64,000 nt of DNA, from the NCBI GenBank assembly GCA_041905785.1, contig JAYRKJ010000006.1, positions 1 through 64,000 of the forward strand. The letters run 5' to 3'. This document shows positions 12,001 to 21,360 of the stretch, in pieces (within the stretch, counting starts at the first letter, position 1; every line of letters starts with the position of its first letter). The notes beneath the pieces are model-generated. The model saw nothing but the letters and a program-made list of their open reading frames with translations, did not search any database and was not told the origin of the DNA. The DNA is from Roseateles_B sp041905785 (GTDB lineage: Bacteria > Pseudomonadota > Gammaproteobacteria > Burkholderiales > Burkholderiaceae_C). Made by a program: the position numbers and the translations under genes.

Positions 12001-15000
12001 GACTTCCACCAAACGCCCCAGATCGCTGGGCCGCGTATTGGCACTGTAGTTGTAGAGCAGCAGCGGGGACGCCGTCTTGGCCCCGGCAAAGAACTTGTTG
12101 TACGAGGCCCCAACGGCGATCGCGGTCTCGCCCGTAATCGTGCCTTCAAACGTCAACCACCCCATCTCCGGCGTGATCACCCTTCCCTGCTCCGCGCAAT
12201 AGGAAAAGGTCCCTTGGACGTTGCTGGCTTGGATCGCGCCATTGCCGTCCTTGGTGATCACGCCAACGTAGACGCTGCCCACGCCGCTGAGCTGACGCAG
12301 CTTGGCACGGACCTTGTAGGTCTTGCTCGTATCAATGCCGACAAAGACCTTGTTGTTGAGCCAGGTGTACTGGCCACCCAGCGCAACCGTCGCGCCGTCG
12401 CTGGAGCCGGCCTCCGGCAGCCCGATCGCGTTGGCGTACTCCTTCTTGGCCACCAGATGGCCTGCCGCGTCGTACTCGTACTGCGTCACCGCGCCCGCGG
12501 CATCCACGCTGTAGGTCTGGCGACCGGCTGCGTCGTAGGCGTAGCGCGTGACCTGATCCCCGCCCGGCGTCGCCTCGATGCTCACCAACCCATTGCTGAT
12601 CAACCCATTGGCCTGATCCAAGGTCTGGATTCCCATCTGCTTGGCGAGGTAGCGCACGGTGGCACTCAGATTGCCCAGCCCGTCGTAGTGGTTCTCTGTC
12701 AAGCCAAAGGCGGGGTCCAGCGTGTACCGCAAGCGGCCAGATTCGTCGTACACATAGCGCGTGTGCTGCCCCAGCGGATCGATGACGCGAGCCAGGTGCC
12801 CCTGCTTGTCGTAGCTGTAGCGCGTGACAAGGTTCATGCCATTGGGGTCCACCATCTGCGTCGTCTTGCGTCCCAGGGCGTCGTAGCTGTAGCTCGTGAC
12901 CACACCGTTGGCATCCGTGCTGGTGAGCACGCGGCCGTCGGCGTCGTAGCTGTAAGCTGTGCTGAGCTTCAGCCCGGCGCTGTCCTTCGTCACACGCTCG
13001 ACCTGACCCTTGACGTCGAACTGGGTGACGTCCGTCACCCCCAGCGGACTGGTCACCAGCAGCTGCCGATGCGCATCGTCATAGACCGTGGTGGTAGTGA
13101 GGTTCAGGCCTTCGGGGTCGACCCGCTGTTTGAGCACACGGTTCAGCGCGTCGTACTCATACGCGGTCTTCTGCAGCACAGCGCCTGCAGCGCTGCGCAC
13201 GCTGGCAAGGGCACTGCCGGCACTGAAGCCCGCCGTAGCCACGCTGTAGCGCTGTTGGGTGCTGACATTGCCTGCGGCGTCGTAGACCGTCTCGGTGAAC
13301 ACACCCATGCCATCCAGTTGCCCGACGAGCAGCCCACGCGCGTTGTAGAAGCTCAGCACCTTCTGGTCGTTGCCGCTGTCGGATGGACGCACCTGGGCCA
13401 GGGTCGTGCCGGCGCTCTGTGCGAGCGCCAGCTGGGCTGCGCTGGAGGCCAGCGTGCGCTGCACTTGCGCCACCTTGCGTGCCGCCGCGTCGTACTGGCT
13501 CTCCACCAGGCTGCCGAGGGCATCCAGGCTGCCCACGACCAGACCATCCTGGTCATAGAAGCTACGCAGGACCTGGTCCTGCGCGCTGGTACCGGGCATG
13601 GCCTGGCTCAGGCTGGGCGCAGCGCTCCACCCGACCGTGGAGACGCTATTGGCATAACGGCGCGTGATCAGCAAGCGACCGCTGGCGTCGTAGCTGAACT
13701 CGGTGACGCCGCCTTGCCCCGCACTGCTGGTGGGCGTCACCGTCTTGGCCAGCCGCCCCGCGCTGTCGTAGATCGACCATTGCTTGCGGTCGCCGCCAGC
13801 CGCGGCGGGCCGGATGTCCGCGAGGCTCAGGCTGCTGGCTTGGCCGCTGGCGTCCACCAGCCGCGTCAGGTCCACCTGGGTGGCGTAGTCCACCGTCTGC
13901 AGCAGCTGACCGGCCTTGTTGTAGACAAACTCCGTCAGCAGGCCCAGCGCATTGACCTCGGCCACCTTGCGGCCCGCCTCGTCGTAGAAGTACCACTGGC
14001 GCGCCCCGGTGGCGCTTTGCGTCATGCGCAGTCGGCCGCCGGCGTCGTAGCTGTTGCGAACTGCGCTGACAATCGGCGCGCCTTCAAAGACCAGGTCGGT
14101 GACCTTCGCTGCCGGGCCATTGAAGGACGAGTCCGCATAAAGCGGCTGCGTAATGACTGCCGCAACACTGCGAAGCACCACCCCATTCCTGATGTAGTTG
14201 ACGGCCTTGCCGTCATAGCTCACGGAGAGTGCGTCACCCGCTGCGTAGTTGCCGATACCGCCCTTGTAGACACCGCTCTCGTAGACATGGAGTTGACCGC
14301 CTGGGTTGCAGTACATCGCCCAGTCCAAGCCCCGGTAGCCGGCATCGGTGCTGGGGTCGGTGTTGAGCCCCACCATCAGGTGCTTGTCCGTCTGTGCCGC
14401 GCGGAAGCTGACGCTGGCTCCGCCGGTGTAGCCAAGCCGCGATCGTACCGACGAGCTCCATTCGTAGGCTGTGCCGCCGCTCTTGCTGGCGTCGTGAAGA
14501 TCGACCGTCATGCCCCCTTCGCCAAGCAGATCCGCACCGGCACTGGGCTCAAAACGCAAATCGCCGACCTTGCTGCCCGCCGTGTAATGCGCGGTGGCGG
14601 CATAGAGTGCCTGCGTCGTGGGCGCCGAGAGGCTGGCCAGCAGCTGGCCATTCTTGAAGTAGCGCACCGTCGTGCCGTCGTGCGTCACCGCAAGCAAGTC
14701 ACCGACCGCGTAGGTGCCTATCGTCGTCGGATTGCCGTCGACCGTGTAGCGCAGGCTGCCGTCACCGTTGAGGTAGAGCCCCCAGGCCAGGCTATTCGAG
14801 TCGTAGCCCATGTCCGGATTGGTCTTGAGACCCACCATCACGTAGGCGTTGGTCTGCGTCGCCCTGAAGCTCACGGTGGCGCCACCGGCAATGCCTTGCG
14901 CCGAAGTGACGCCGGCATCCCAGGCCGCTGTGGGGCTCGTCTTCGCGACACCGTTGCCATCCAGACTCGCCCCACTGGCCTTCCACCTCGCCGCAGCCGC

Positions 15001-16842
15001 GCCGGCATCGCTCTCGATCACCGAGACCAAGCGCCCGACCCTGTCGTAGGTACTGGTGCTGACGCGTCCATTGAACATGCGGGACGTCACGACGCCACCC
15101 GCGTCGTCATAACTCGTCGTGCTGACCTGATTCAGGGCGTTGATGCTGGTCAACACCCGGCCCAGGCCGTCGTAGGTGTACTGCGTGACACCGTTGCGCG
15201 CATCGATGGTCTTGAGCAGCTGCCCGGCCGTGCCGTAAACATACTGCGTCACCGCCTGCGTGCCATCCCGCACGCCGTTGCCGGCCGCATCCACCGTTTC
15301 GTAGCGGGTCTCGGTCTGCAGTTGGCCTCGCCAGTCGTAGGTGCTGTCGACGCGGAGCGTCTTGCTCAGATCCTGTGCGCTCGCCCACGCTTGCATGTCG
15401 CCTTCCGAGGGCACGCTATCAAAGGCCCTACCGGCGAGGTCGAACCGCCCAGCCCCATATTGAACGGACGCACTCCGGAGGCCAAAGGCGCCGTATCGAT
15501 ACTCGGTGACACGCCCCTCGGCACTGATCGCGAAGCGAAGCCGAATCCCGCTGGCGTCATAGACATACCGCGAAGCCGCCGCGCCTGGAGCGGGCGCCCC
15601 AGATGTAGCAACCGTCTCACTGATCAGCTGACTTTGCAGGTTATAACGCCACTCAACAACCTGACCCGCCGCGTCAGTCTGGCGGATGACATTGCCTTGC
15701 GCATCAAATTCAAAGGCAACTCCGCGGTTCTCGGCGTCCACGACGCTCGTGACGTCACCTCGGTCGTTGTAGGTGAACTTCGTGGAGCTGACCGCAGCGC
15801 CGACGGCAGGGCTGTCCACCTGGAGCAATTGACCGGTGGCGTCGTACCAGTACGTGCTGGACTGTCCCAGCGCGTCTCGGACCACCGTCTTGCGATTGAC
15901 CGTGTCGTAGGTCAGCACACTGACGCCGCCCAGGGCATCGGTGATGGTCTTGACCCGGCCCGCATCATCGTACGTGAAGCCCAGCGACGCGCCGTCGGTC
16001 TGGACGATCGACGCAATACGCTGACTGCTGCCGTCGTAGGTGTACTTCGTGGTGAATACACGGCCATCGTCGATGACTTTGTCCTCTGGACTGAGGTCCA
16101 CCGTGACGCTGCTGAGGCGCCCAGCGGCATCGTAGCCATAGCGAACACGGGTAGTCTCTTGATCCAGATTTCCTGTGGCACTGCTCCTGCCTACCGTGCG
16201 TATCTGCGTGAGTTGCCGCTTCTCGTTGTAGTCATAGGACGTCGTCTCCACCGCCATGTTTGACACACGAGAGAGCAAACCGGTGGCATTGTTGTAATCC
16301 AGCCTGATCTGATTGCCAGCCGAATCAATCAGCACACGGAGCTGACCTTTGGCGTTGTACATCTCCTTGACACGACTACTCCCGTCTACAAAGGTCCAGC
16401 GACCATTGACTGACACACCGTCGTAGACGATCTTGTCTAAGGCGCCGCCACCGTCAGCGCTCAAATAGCATTGCTGCGTCGCGTCCCAGCTGAAGTAGGA
16501 CTCCGAGGCATCCTCACCACGGCGAGCCACAACCGAGCCCACGGTATTGACGGTGCCGCTCGCCAACCATACCGAACGTGCCGGCCCATTGAACCAGTTG
16601 TCGCCGTTGTCGTCTGACAAGTTGCCTTGGCTGTTGTAGGTTCGCAAGGAGGCCGCATTGAGCCCTGGCGCCGCCAGCAGCTCATCCTGCCCCTGCACCA
16701 CCAGATTCCCGGTCGCCGCATTGACATAAACCCGTTCGCCTGTGCGCCCGAAGCCAGCCGATCCCCAGACACCGTTCTGCCCCAAGACCGTGCTTGAACC
16801 CAGGTTCAGACCCAGCGCAGACCCGCTGACGATTGCCACCAT
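1..16842 (-). CDS. Giant YD-repeat/Rhs-type protein with LysM domain (3' end off window, internal assembly gap)
   Basis: More than 5,600 codons are visible. The frame is open from the start at 16842 to the gap, and again from 10089 to base 1, with no stop. The start is ATG at 16842 because GGAG lies 8 bases upstream; the in-frame start 57 bases earlier has no such site. No signal peptide is seen. Layout from the N-terminus: about 150 residues of non-repeat sequence; YD repeats (YAYDAAGR-type); two lectin-like inserts (14990-14080); more YD repeats; a cassette array (about 12500-9900); YD repeats; a non-YD beta-rich block (about 6200-3290); YD repeats; a LysM domain (about 975-845, YTVQRGDTLQSIARALWG); and a hydrophobic stretch (705-620). 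YD/Rhs proteins form shells around C-terminal toxins, and this tail resembles a pre-toxin segment, but the toxin itself would lie left of base 1. Family assignment is firm; toxin function is inferred. Confidence 0.9.
10090..10189. other. Assembly gap (100 N placeholder) inside the cassette array
   Basis: A run of exactly 100 N. The bases on both sides match the intact sister cassette at 11695-12423: 10089 corresponds to 11942 and 10190 to 12365. The true missing length, if this copy equals its sister, is 422 bases. A 422-base insert joins the two open frames of the giant YD gene, whereas 100 bases shift the frame. The gap is therefore a repeat-induced break and not a real interruption. The copy number of cassettes could also be collapsed here. 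Confidence 0.95.
10249..12423 (-). repeat. Tandem array of 723/723/729-bp cassettes inside the YD gene
   Basis: The word gatcgcgttggcgtactcc recurs at 10249, 10972, 11695 and 12424, giving unit lengths of 723, 723 and 729 bases (all multiples of three). The two 723-base units are nearly identical; I saw only single-base differences, for example near 10311 and 10445. The 729-base unit is a divergent sister, and a further copy of that type is cut by the gap below 10249. Each unit encodes a YD core followed by about 180 residues of jelly-roll-like sequence (DPGKTYKVRARLRQLSG ... DLGRLVEVDAVELIDV). Near-identity suggests recent duplication or gene conversion. Confidence 0.9.
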
Positions 16843-17259
16843 GTGCTTGACTCCAAATTGATCGCTGTTGTGCTCGGAGCCGACACATCCTGCACGCAAG
16901 CGGCACGGCCCTCCTCTTTCGGGTCAGTCCGTGTTTACCGGCGGCGGTTTAGCAATTTTTCACTTTGTTACATTTCCCTTCTGGCACACAGTTCATCGAA
17001 TGGACTTCCGGAGACAGGCTGGGGAGCCCATTGGCAGGCGGGCAGGACAAGCGTTGCAGCGTATCAACGGCACGGAGGTCCCGCTCACAGTCCTGCTAGA
17101 CTCGCGCCCTGCAAAATGGCGAGATGCACGCGAAGACGTGCGCAAGCCCCAACAAGAACGACGGGGATCCTGGCAGGTGTCCAGGGTTTCGGAGTGGAAT
17201 GCTGCGGCCCACGCACAGGCTCACCATGGCCTTGCTGGTGTCTGAGGAGGGGGGAGTCG
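16843..17259. promoter_or_regulatory. Divergent control region between the giant YD gene and the flagellar-type operon
   Basis: This is 417 bases with no convincing gene. It holds an AT-rich island (about 16948-16980) in otherwise GC-rich DNA, including the stretch tttttcactttgttacattt. That stretch resembles the OmpR box of enterics and shares gttaca and ttccc with the region upstream of ompR (44532-44545). A polypurine ribosome-binding site, gaggaggggggag, ends just before the ATG at 17260. I could not define a sigma-70, sigma-54 or sigma-28 promoter with confidence. Both flanking transcripts must start here or nearby. Confidence 0.5.
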
Positions 17260-17928
17260 ATGAGTTCCGATCTGCAACAGTTGACTCAGCAGGAATTGCT
17301 GAGCTTGGCGCTGGACGCCCTCAAACGTGAGGATGCCGGTAGAGCGCTCGCCTACCTGAAAGAAGCCGCTGCGCGCGACGACGCCAGCGCGCAGGTGCTG
17401 TTCATGCTGGGCAGCGAATATGCGCAGATCGGGATGATCCCCGAGGCCAAGGCCGCGCTGGACAAGTCCCTGCACGCCGTCCCGGAGCTGCCGATTGCCC
17501 GGTTCCAACTGGGGCTGCTGCAGCTGACCACGGGCGACGTCACCGCAGCACGCAGCGTCTGGATGCCCCTCCTGGACCTGCCCGCCAGCAGCCCCCTGGC
17601 CTACCTGCGCTGTTTTGCGCAAGGCCTGCTGGACGTGAGCGTCGAAGCCTGGGACAGCGCCCGCAGCGCCTTGCTGGAAGGCCTGGCGCTCAACCTCGAC
17701 AACGCCGCGCTGAACAAGGACATGCAGGGCGTGCTCGAACGCATGGAGGCTGCGCGGGCCGGCCAAGGTATCCCGGCCGCCGCCCCGTCTGCCGCCCCGT
17801 CTGCCGCTGCGCCTGCCACGACGGCCCCCGCGCCTGAGGCCGCTACGACTGCCAGTGCTTCGCCGGCAGACGTGGACGCCAGCCATCTCTTCATCTCGGC
17901 CTACAAACACCGTGGCAAGCCGCACTGA
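17260..17928 (+). CDS. TPR protein heading the flagellar-type operon
   Basis: A 222-residue protein made of helical tetratricopeptide-like repeats over residues 1-170, for example VLFMLGSEYAQIGMIPEAKA. It then has an Ala/Pro-rich linker (about 170-205) and a short C-terminal tail (SHLFISAYKHRGKPH). The ATG at 17260 is chosen because a strong purine-rich ribosome-binding site precedes it. There is no signal peptide, so it should be cytoplasmic. It is the first gene of the cluster and overlaps the next TPR gene. TPR proteins serve as chaperones for type III translocators (SycD/LcrH class), as scaffolds or as regulators. A chaperone or sorting role here is inferred from position only. Confidence 0.75.
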   Translation: MSSDLQQLTQQELLSLALDALKREDAGRALAYLKEAAARDDASAQVLFMLGSEYAQIGMIPEAKAALDKSLHAVPELPIARFQLGLLQLTTGDVTAARSVWMPLLDLPASSPLAYLRCFAQGLLDVSVEAWDSARSALLEGLALNLDNAALNKDMQGVLERMEAARAGQGIPAAAPSAAPSAAAPATTAPAPEAATTASASPADVDASHLFISAYKHRGKPH

Positions 17929-19087
17929 CACGGCCGCTGAGCTGGCGGCGCATCTCGCACGGCTGCAAGGCTATCTGCAGCAGGACCCCGACAACCTCCA
18001 TCTTCTGGCGGACGTCGCCGATGCACAGATCCAGCTGGGCCTTCTGGACGACGCCCGCGTCACGCTAGCTCGCAGCCTCGCGCTGCGGCCCGCGGATCCG
18101 CAGGCCCGCTACGGCCTGGCCGTCGTCGACCTCACCCAGCAGCGGCTGGACGAGGCCCAGGATGGCCTGCAGACGCTGCTGCAGGAAGGCCATGATCAAG
18201 CCGCCGTGCGCTGGAACCTGGCACGCTGCCAGGCCGCCCGCCTGGCCTGGTCGGACGCCTGCGACACGCTGGCCACGCCGGGCCTCGACGCTTTGCCCGA
18301 GGATCTGCTTGACGACTGGGCCCTGTTGCTGGTCCGCGCGCTGCACCACTGTGGCAAGGTCGAGGCCGCGCTTGAGCACATTCACCAATGGCTGGCCCTG
18401 CGCGGCGAGCGCGGGCTGCCGCTGCAGGGCCGCGCAGCGTGGGCGACGCTGCTGCTGGACGCGGAGCAGACCGAGCAAGCGGCGACCGTGCTGGCGCAAT
18501 GCAGCAGACCCGACATTGAAGCCCACCCCGAACTCGCGTCGGCGGCCGGCTACGTCGCGCTGTCCGCAGGCCAGGGGGCACAGGCGCTGGATTGGTTCCG
18601 TCGCAGCCGGGCCATGCGGCCGGCCAATGCCCGCGCGGCGCTCGGCGAAGGCCTGGCCGCGGCCGTGCTCGGCCAGTCGGAGCTGGCCCTGCAGTCCATC
18701 CGGGCCGCCACACAGGCCAACCCTTCGCATCTGGGCTCCTGGCATGCCTTGGCATGGATGCAGTTGCTCCAGCAGGACGTCGCCGGCGCCGAAGCCAGCA
18801 TCCACGCAGCGATGGAGCAGGACGACACCTTCGGCGAGTCGCACGGCGCCCTGGCGCTGATCCATGTGCTGAGGGACCGGGCTGACGACGCCAGGTCCCA
18901 TCTGCGCACGGCGCTGAGGCTCAATCCGCGTGGCTTCAATGCCATGGTGGCGCAGTGGATGCTGGTCCATCATGAGAACGTGCTGAGTCCGCAAGTGCTG
19001 GTGAAGCTGCAACAGGCTTTCGAGGCTCAGGCAGCGCAGACCGCCCCCGCGCTGGGTCTGCTGCTCAAGCGCTGGCGCCCGCAATGA
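17912..19087 (+). CDS. TPR-repeat protein, second gene of the flagellar-type operon
   Basis: About 391 residues and almost wholly TPR-like helical pairs, such as HLLADVADAQIQLGLLDDAR and ALAWMQLLQQDVAGAEASI. The frame is open from GTG at 17855. I prefer GTG at 17912, which overlaps the preceding gene by only 17 bases, but neither start has a clear ribosome-binding site. No signal peptide or membrane segment is seen. Coupling to the first TPR gene and placement ahead of fliQ suggest a joint role with the export apparatus. The specific function is unknown. A 148-base space separates it from fliQ, so a second promoter is possible there. Confidence 0.75.
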   Translation: MASRTDTAAELAAHLARLQGYLQQDPDNLHLLADVADAQIQLGLLDDARVTLARSLALRPADPQARYGLAVVDLTQQRLDEAQDGLQTLLQEGHDQAAVRWNLARCQAARLAWSDACDTLATPGLDALPEDLLDDWALLLVRALHHCGKVEAALEHIHQWLALRGERGLPLQGRAAWATLLLDAEQTEQAATVLAQCSRPDIEAHPELASAAGYVALSAGQGAQALDWFRRSRAMRPANARAALGEGLAAAVLGQSELALQSIRAATQANPSHLGSWHALAWMQLLQQDVAGAEASIHAAMEQDDTFGESHGALALIHVLRDRADDARSHLRTALRLNPRGFNAMVAQWMLVHHENVLSPQVLVKLQQAFEAQAAQTAPALGLLLKRWRPQ

Positions 19088-19235
19088 CCCGGCACTAGGA
19101 ATCACAGGCTGCAGGGCCCGCATGGGTTGCGGCAGCGCGTACAGAACAAGCCGCAGCGGCCTCATGGACCGCCTGGCGGAGCGGGACACGGTGATCCACA
19201 GGACACCGGCTCGCAAGGAAGAGGGAGAGGGAGCG

Positions 19236-19502
19236 ATGACACCGGATCTGTCGGTGCACTTGTTTGCACAGTTGCTGTGGACCGCCTTGACGGTGGCCGC
19301 ACCATTGCTGCTCACCGTGCTGGTGGTTGGCCTGCTGGTGAGCGTGTTCCAGGTGGTCACACAGATCCAGGAAATGTCGCTGACCTTCATCCCGAAGCTG
19401 CTGGCCAGCGTCGCCGTGCTGGTGATTGCCGGCCCCTGGATGCTGAGCCGCCTGGTGGCCTACAGCAGCGCCCTGATCCAGTCCATTCCGCGCATGGTTT
19501 GA
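19236..19502 (+). CDS. fliQ: Flagellar-type export gate protein FliQ
   Basis: 88 residues, the normal FliQ size, with two hydrophobic helices (about 14-40 and 53-80) and the family-typical stretch VFQVVTQIQEMSLTFIPKLL. FliQ joins FliP and FliR in the helical export gate inside the MS ring. The ATG at 19236 follows a purine-rich site (aaggaagagggagaggg). An upstream in-frame start at 19122 would add 38 residues not found in the family. fliR follows after 2 bases. In this locus fliP lies at the far end of the cluster, so the usual fliPQR run is split. Confidence 0.95.
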   Translation: MTPDLSVHLFAQLLWTALTVAAPLLLTVLVVGLLVSVFQVVTQIQEMSLTFIPKLLASVAVLVIAGPWMLSRLVAYSSALIQSIPRMV

Positions 19503-19504
19503 GC

Positions 19505-20263
19505 ATGTGGCGCGTCGATCCGGAATGGGCCATGGCCATGCTGCTCCTGTGGACGCGGCTGGGCGTTCTGTGGGGTCTGAGCCCCATGGCTTCGGTGCTG
19601 CGCGCGCCTGCGGCGGTGTGGGTGCTCTGGACACTGGCCCTGGCCGGCTTGTTCAGCGCCGCATGGTCGCTGCGCACGCCCGTGCCGCCGCAGCTGCTCG
19701 GCTGGATCTGGCTGCTGCTGTGCGAAGCAACGCTGGGCGCGCTGCTCGGCTTCTCGCTCCATGCCGCCTTCGCGGCGCTCAACATGGCAGGCCGCCTGCT
19801 GGACCTGCAGATGGGGCTGGGCATGGGCGCCGTGCTGGACCCGGTCTCCCGCAGCTTCTCCCCGGCGTTGGCGACGGCGCTGTCCTTGGTCGGCATGGCC
19901 GTCTTCTGGGGCAGTGACGGAGCGGAGCTGATGCTGAGCGGCATCGCCTTTTCCGTGCAGCAGCTGCCGCCCGGCAGCGCCCTGCGTCTGCTCTCGCCTG
20001 CGCAGCTGATCGCTCCTGTGGCGGCCATGTTCAGCGCCGCCATCGTCGTGCTTGCCCCCGCCATCTTCATCCTGATGCTGTTGGAGCTGGTGCTGGCCGT
20101 GCTGTCGCGCATCCTGCCGCAGATGAACGTCATGTTCGTGGGCATGCCGGCCAAGACCCTCACCGGTCTGGCCATGGCGGCCCTGCTGGCGCCGGCGCTC
20201 GCACCGCTGATGCACCGCTTGCAGCGCTCGGCCTTCGCTTTCTGGCAGGGGGTTGGCGCATGA
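19505..20263 (+). CDS. fliR: Flagellar-type export gate protein FliR
   Basis: 252 residues with five to six hydrophobic segments and FliR-like features such as MNVMFVGMPAKTLTGL near residue 200. FliR completes the FliP5Q4R1 gate that FlhB wraps. It starts 2 bases after the fliQ stop and ends in a 4-base ATGA overlap with flhB, so translation is probably coupled. It was chosen over a longer frame starting at 19127, which is the out-of-frame shadow of fliQ. Length is normal for the family. Confidence 0.95.
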   Translation: MWRVDPEWAMAMLLLWTRLGVLWGLSPMASVLRAPAAVWVLWTLALAGLFSAAWSLRTPVPPQLLGWIWLLLCEATLGALLGFSLHAAFAALNMAGRLLDLQMGLGMGAVLDPVSRSFSPALATALSLVGMAVFWGSDGAELMLSGIAFSVQQLPPGSALRLLSPAQLIAPVAAMFSAAIVVLAPAIFILMLLELVLAVLSRILPQMNVMFVGMPAKTLTGLAMAALLAPALAPLMHRLQRSAFAFWQGVGA

Positions 20264-21360
20264 GTCGCGATCAGGAAATGGACCGCAACGAGCAGGCCAC
20301 GCCCTACAAGCTCGAACAGGCCCGCAAGCGCGGCCAGATCGCGCGCAGCACGGATGTGACCAGCCTTGGCGTGCTGCTGTGCGCGCTGCTCGTGTTGCAG
20401 GCGCTGCTGCCGACTGACCTGCAAGCTTTGGCCCAGGGCCTGGCCCGCCACCTCGCCCGTGCGGCCAACGCGCTGGATACCCCGACTGCCGCGCACCAGT
20501 TGCTGTCAGGCGCGCTACTGGATGGCCTGCACATTCTGGGTCCGACGCTGCTTTGCGTGGTCGTTGGCGTGGTTGTCGTGGCACTGGTCCAGGCCCGCGG
20601 TCTGACCTTCTCCGCCGACCCCATCAAGCCCGACTTCACGCGGCTCAACCCGATACAGGGCTTCAAGAAGCTGCTGTCGGTGCGCATTCTGTATGAAGCC
20701 CTCAAGAGCACGGTCAAGCTGCTTGCGCTGGCCGGCGTTGCCTGGCTGGCGCTCAAGGCGCTCGTGCCTGATGCGATGAAGCTGCTGAGCCGTCCCGCGC
20801 AGGCGCTTCTACCCATGCTGCTGACCCATGCCGGCGGCGTGCTCGCCAAGCTGTGCATGGTGTTGCTGTTCTTCGCGCTGATCGATCTGCTCTTCGTCCG
20901 CTGGGAGTTCCTGCGGCAGCTGCGCATGAGCAGGAAGGAGATCGAGGATGAGCACAAGCACCGCGAGGGCGACCCCCGCATCAAGCGCCGGCAGCGCGAG
21001 CTGCGGTTGCAGTTCCTCAAATCTTCCCGCGCCGTCCAGAAAGTGCCACAGGCTCAAGTCGTGATCACCAATCCCACACATGTCGCCGTCGCGCTGCGCT
21101 ATGAGCATGGCGTCACCCCGGCTCCGGTGCTGCTGGCCAAAGGCAAGGGTGTGCTGGCCAGGGAGATCCGGCGCAAGGCTCAGCAGGCGGGGGTGCCCAT
21201 CGTGCACAGCCCGCGCCTGGCCCGCGCCCTGTTCAAGGAAGTACAGCAGGACGGCTATGTGCCCCAGCACTGGTATCCGCCGGTGGCTCGCATCCTGGTG
21301 TGGCTGCGCAGTCTTGGCGAGGCCCGCGCCCGCGCCCAGGCAGCCGGGAGTGCCGCATGA
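20260..21360 (+). CDS. flhB: Export switch protein FlhB
   Basis: 366 residues: about four membrane helices in residues 30-215 and a cytoplasmic domain with the autocleavage motif NPTH at 271-274 (VVITNPTHVAVALRYEHG). FlhB switches substrate specificity from rod/hook to late substrates, acting with FliK. The intact cleavage site implies that switching chemistry is retained even though no late filament substrate is encoded nearby. It overlaps fliR and flhA by 4 bases each. The N-terminus (EQATPYKLEQARKRGQIARS) is a standard FlhB start. Confidence 0.97.
   Translation: MSRDQEMDRNEQATPYKLEQARKRGQIARSTDVTSLGVLLCALLVLQALLPTDLQALAQGLARHLARAANALDTPTAAHQLLSGALLDGLHILGPTLLCVVVGVVVVALVQARGLTFSADPIKPDFTRLNPIQGFKKLLSVRILYEALKSTVKLLALAGVAWLALKALVPDAMKLLSRPAQALLPMLLTHAGGVLAKLCMVLLFFALIDLLFVRWEFLRQLRMSRKEIEDEHKHREGDPRIKRRQRELRLQFLKSSRAVQKVPQAQVVITNPTHVAVALRYEHGVTPAPVLLAKGKGVLAREIRRKAQQAGVPIVHSPRLARALFKEVQQDGYVPQHWYPPVARILVWLRSLGEARARAQAAGSAA

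Noticed and set aside
10249..12423. CRISPR or transposon interpretation of the repeats
   Set aside because: Units are 723-729 bases, in frame and coding. There are no short direct repeats with spacers, inverted ends or transposase.
10282..16263. A 1993-codon open frame on the plus strand
   Set aside because: It lies antisense to the YD gene. Its sequence is His/Arg/Val-rich nonsense that repeats with the cassettes and arises from the codon bias of YD repeats. No start site or family similarity.
16868..17245. 125-codon open frame in the divergent control region
   Set aside because: No ribosome-binding site, mixed composition, no recognisable features, and it overlaps the AT-rich promoter island.
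19127..19504. Extended N-terminus of fliR
   Set aside because: This part is the out-of-frame shadow of fliQ. FliR family similarity starts at the ATG at 19505.
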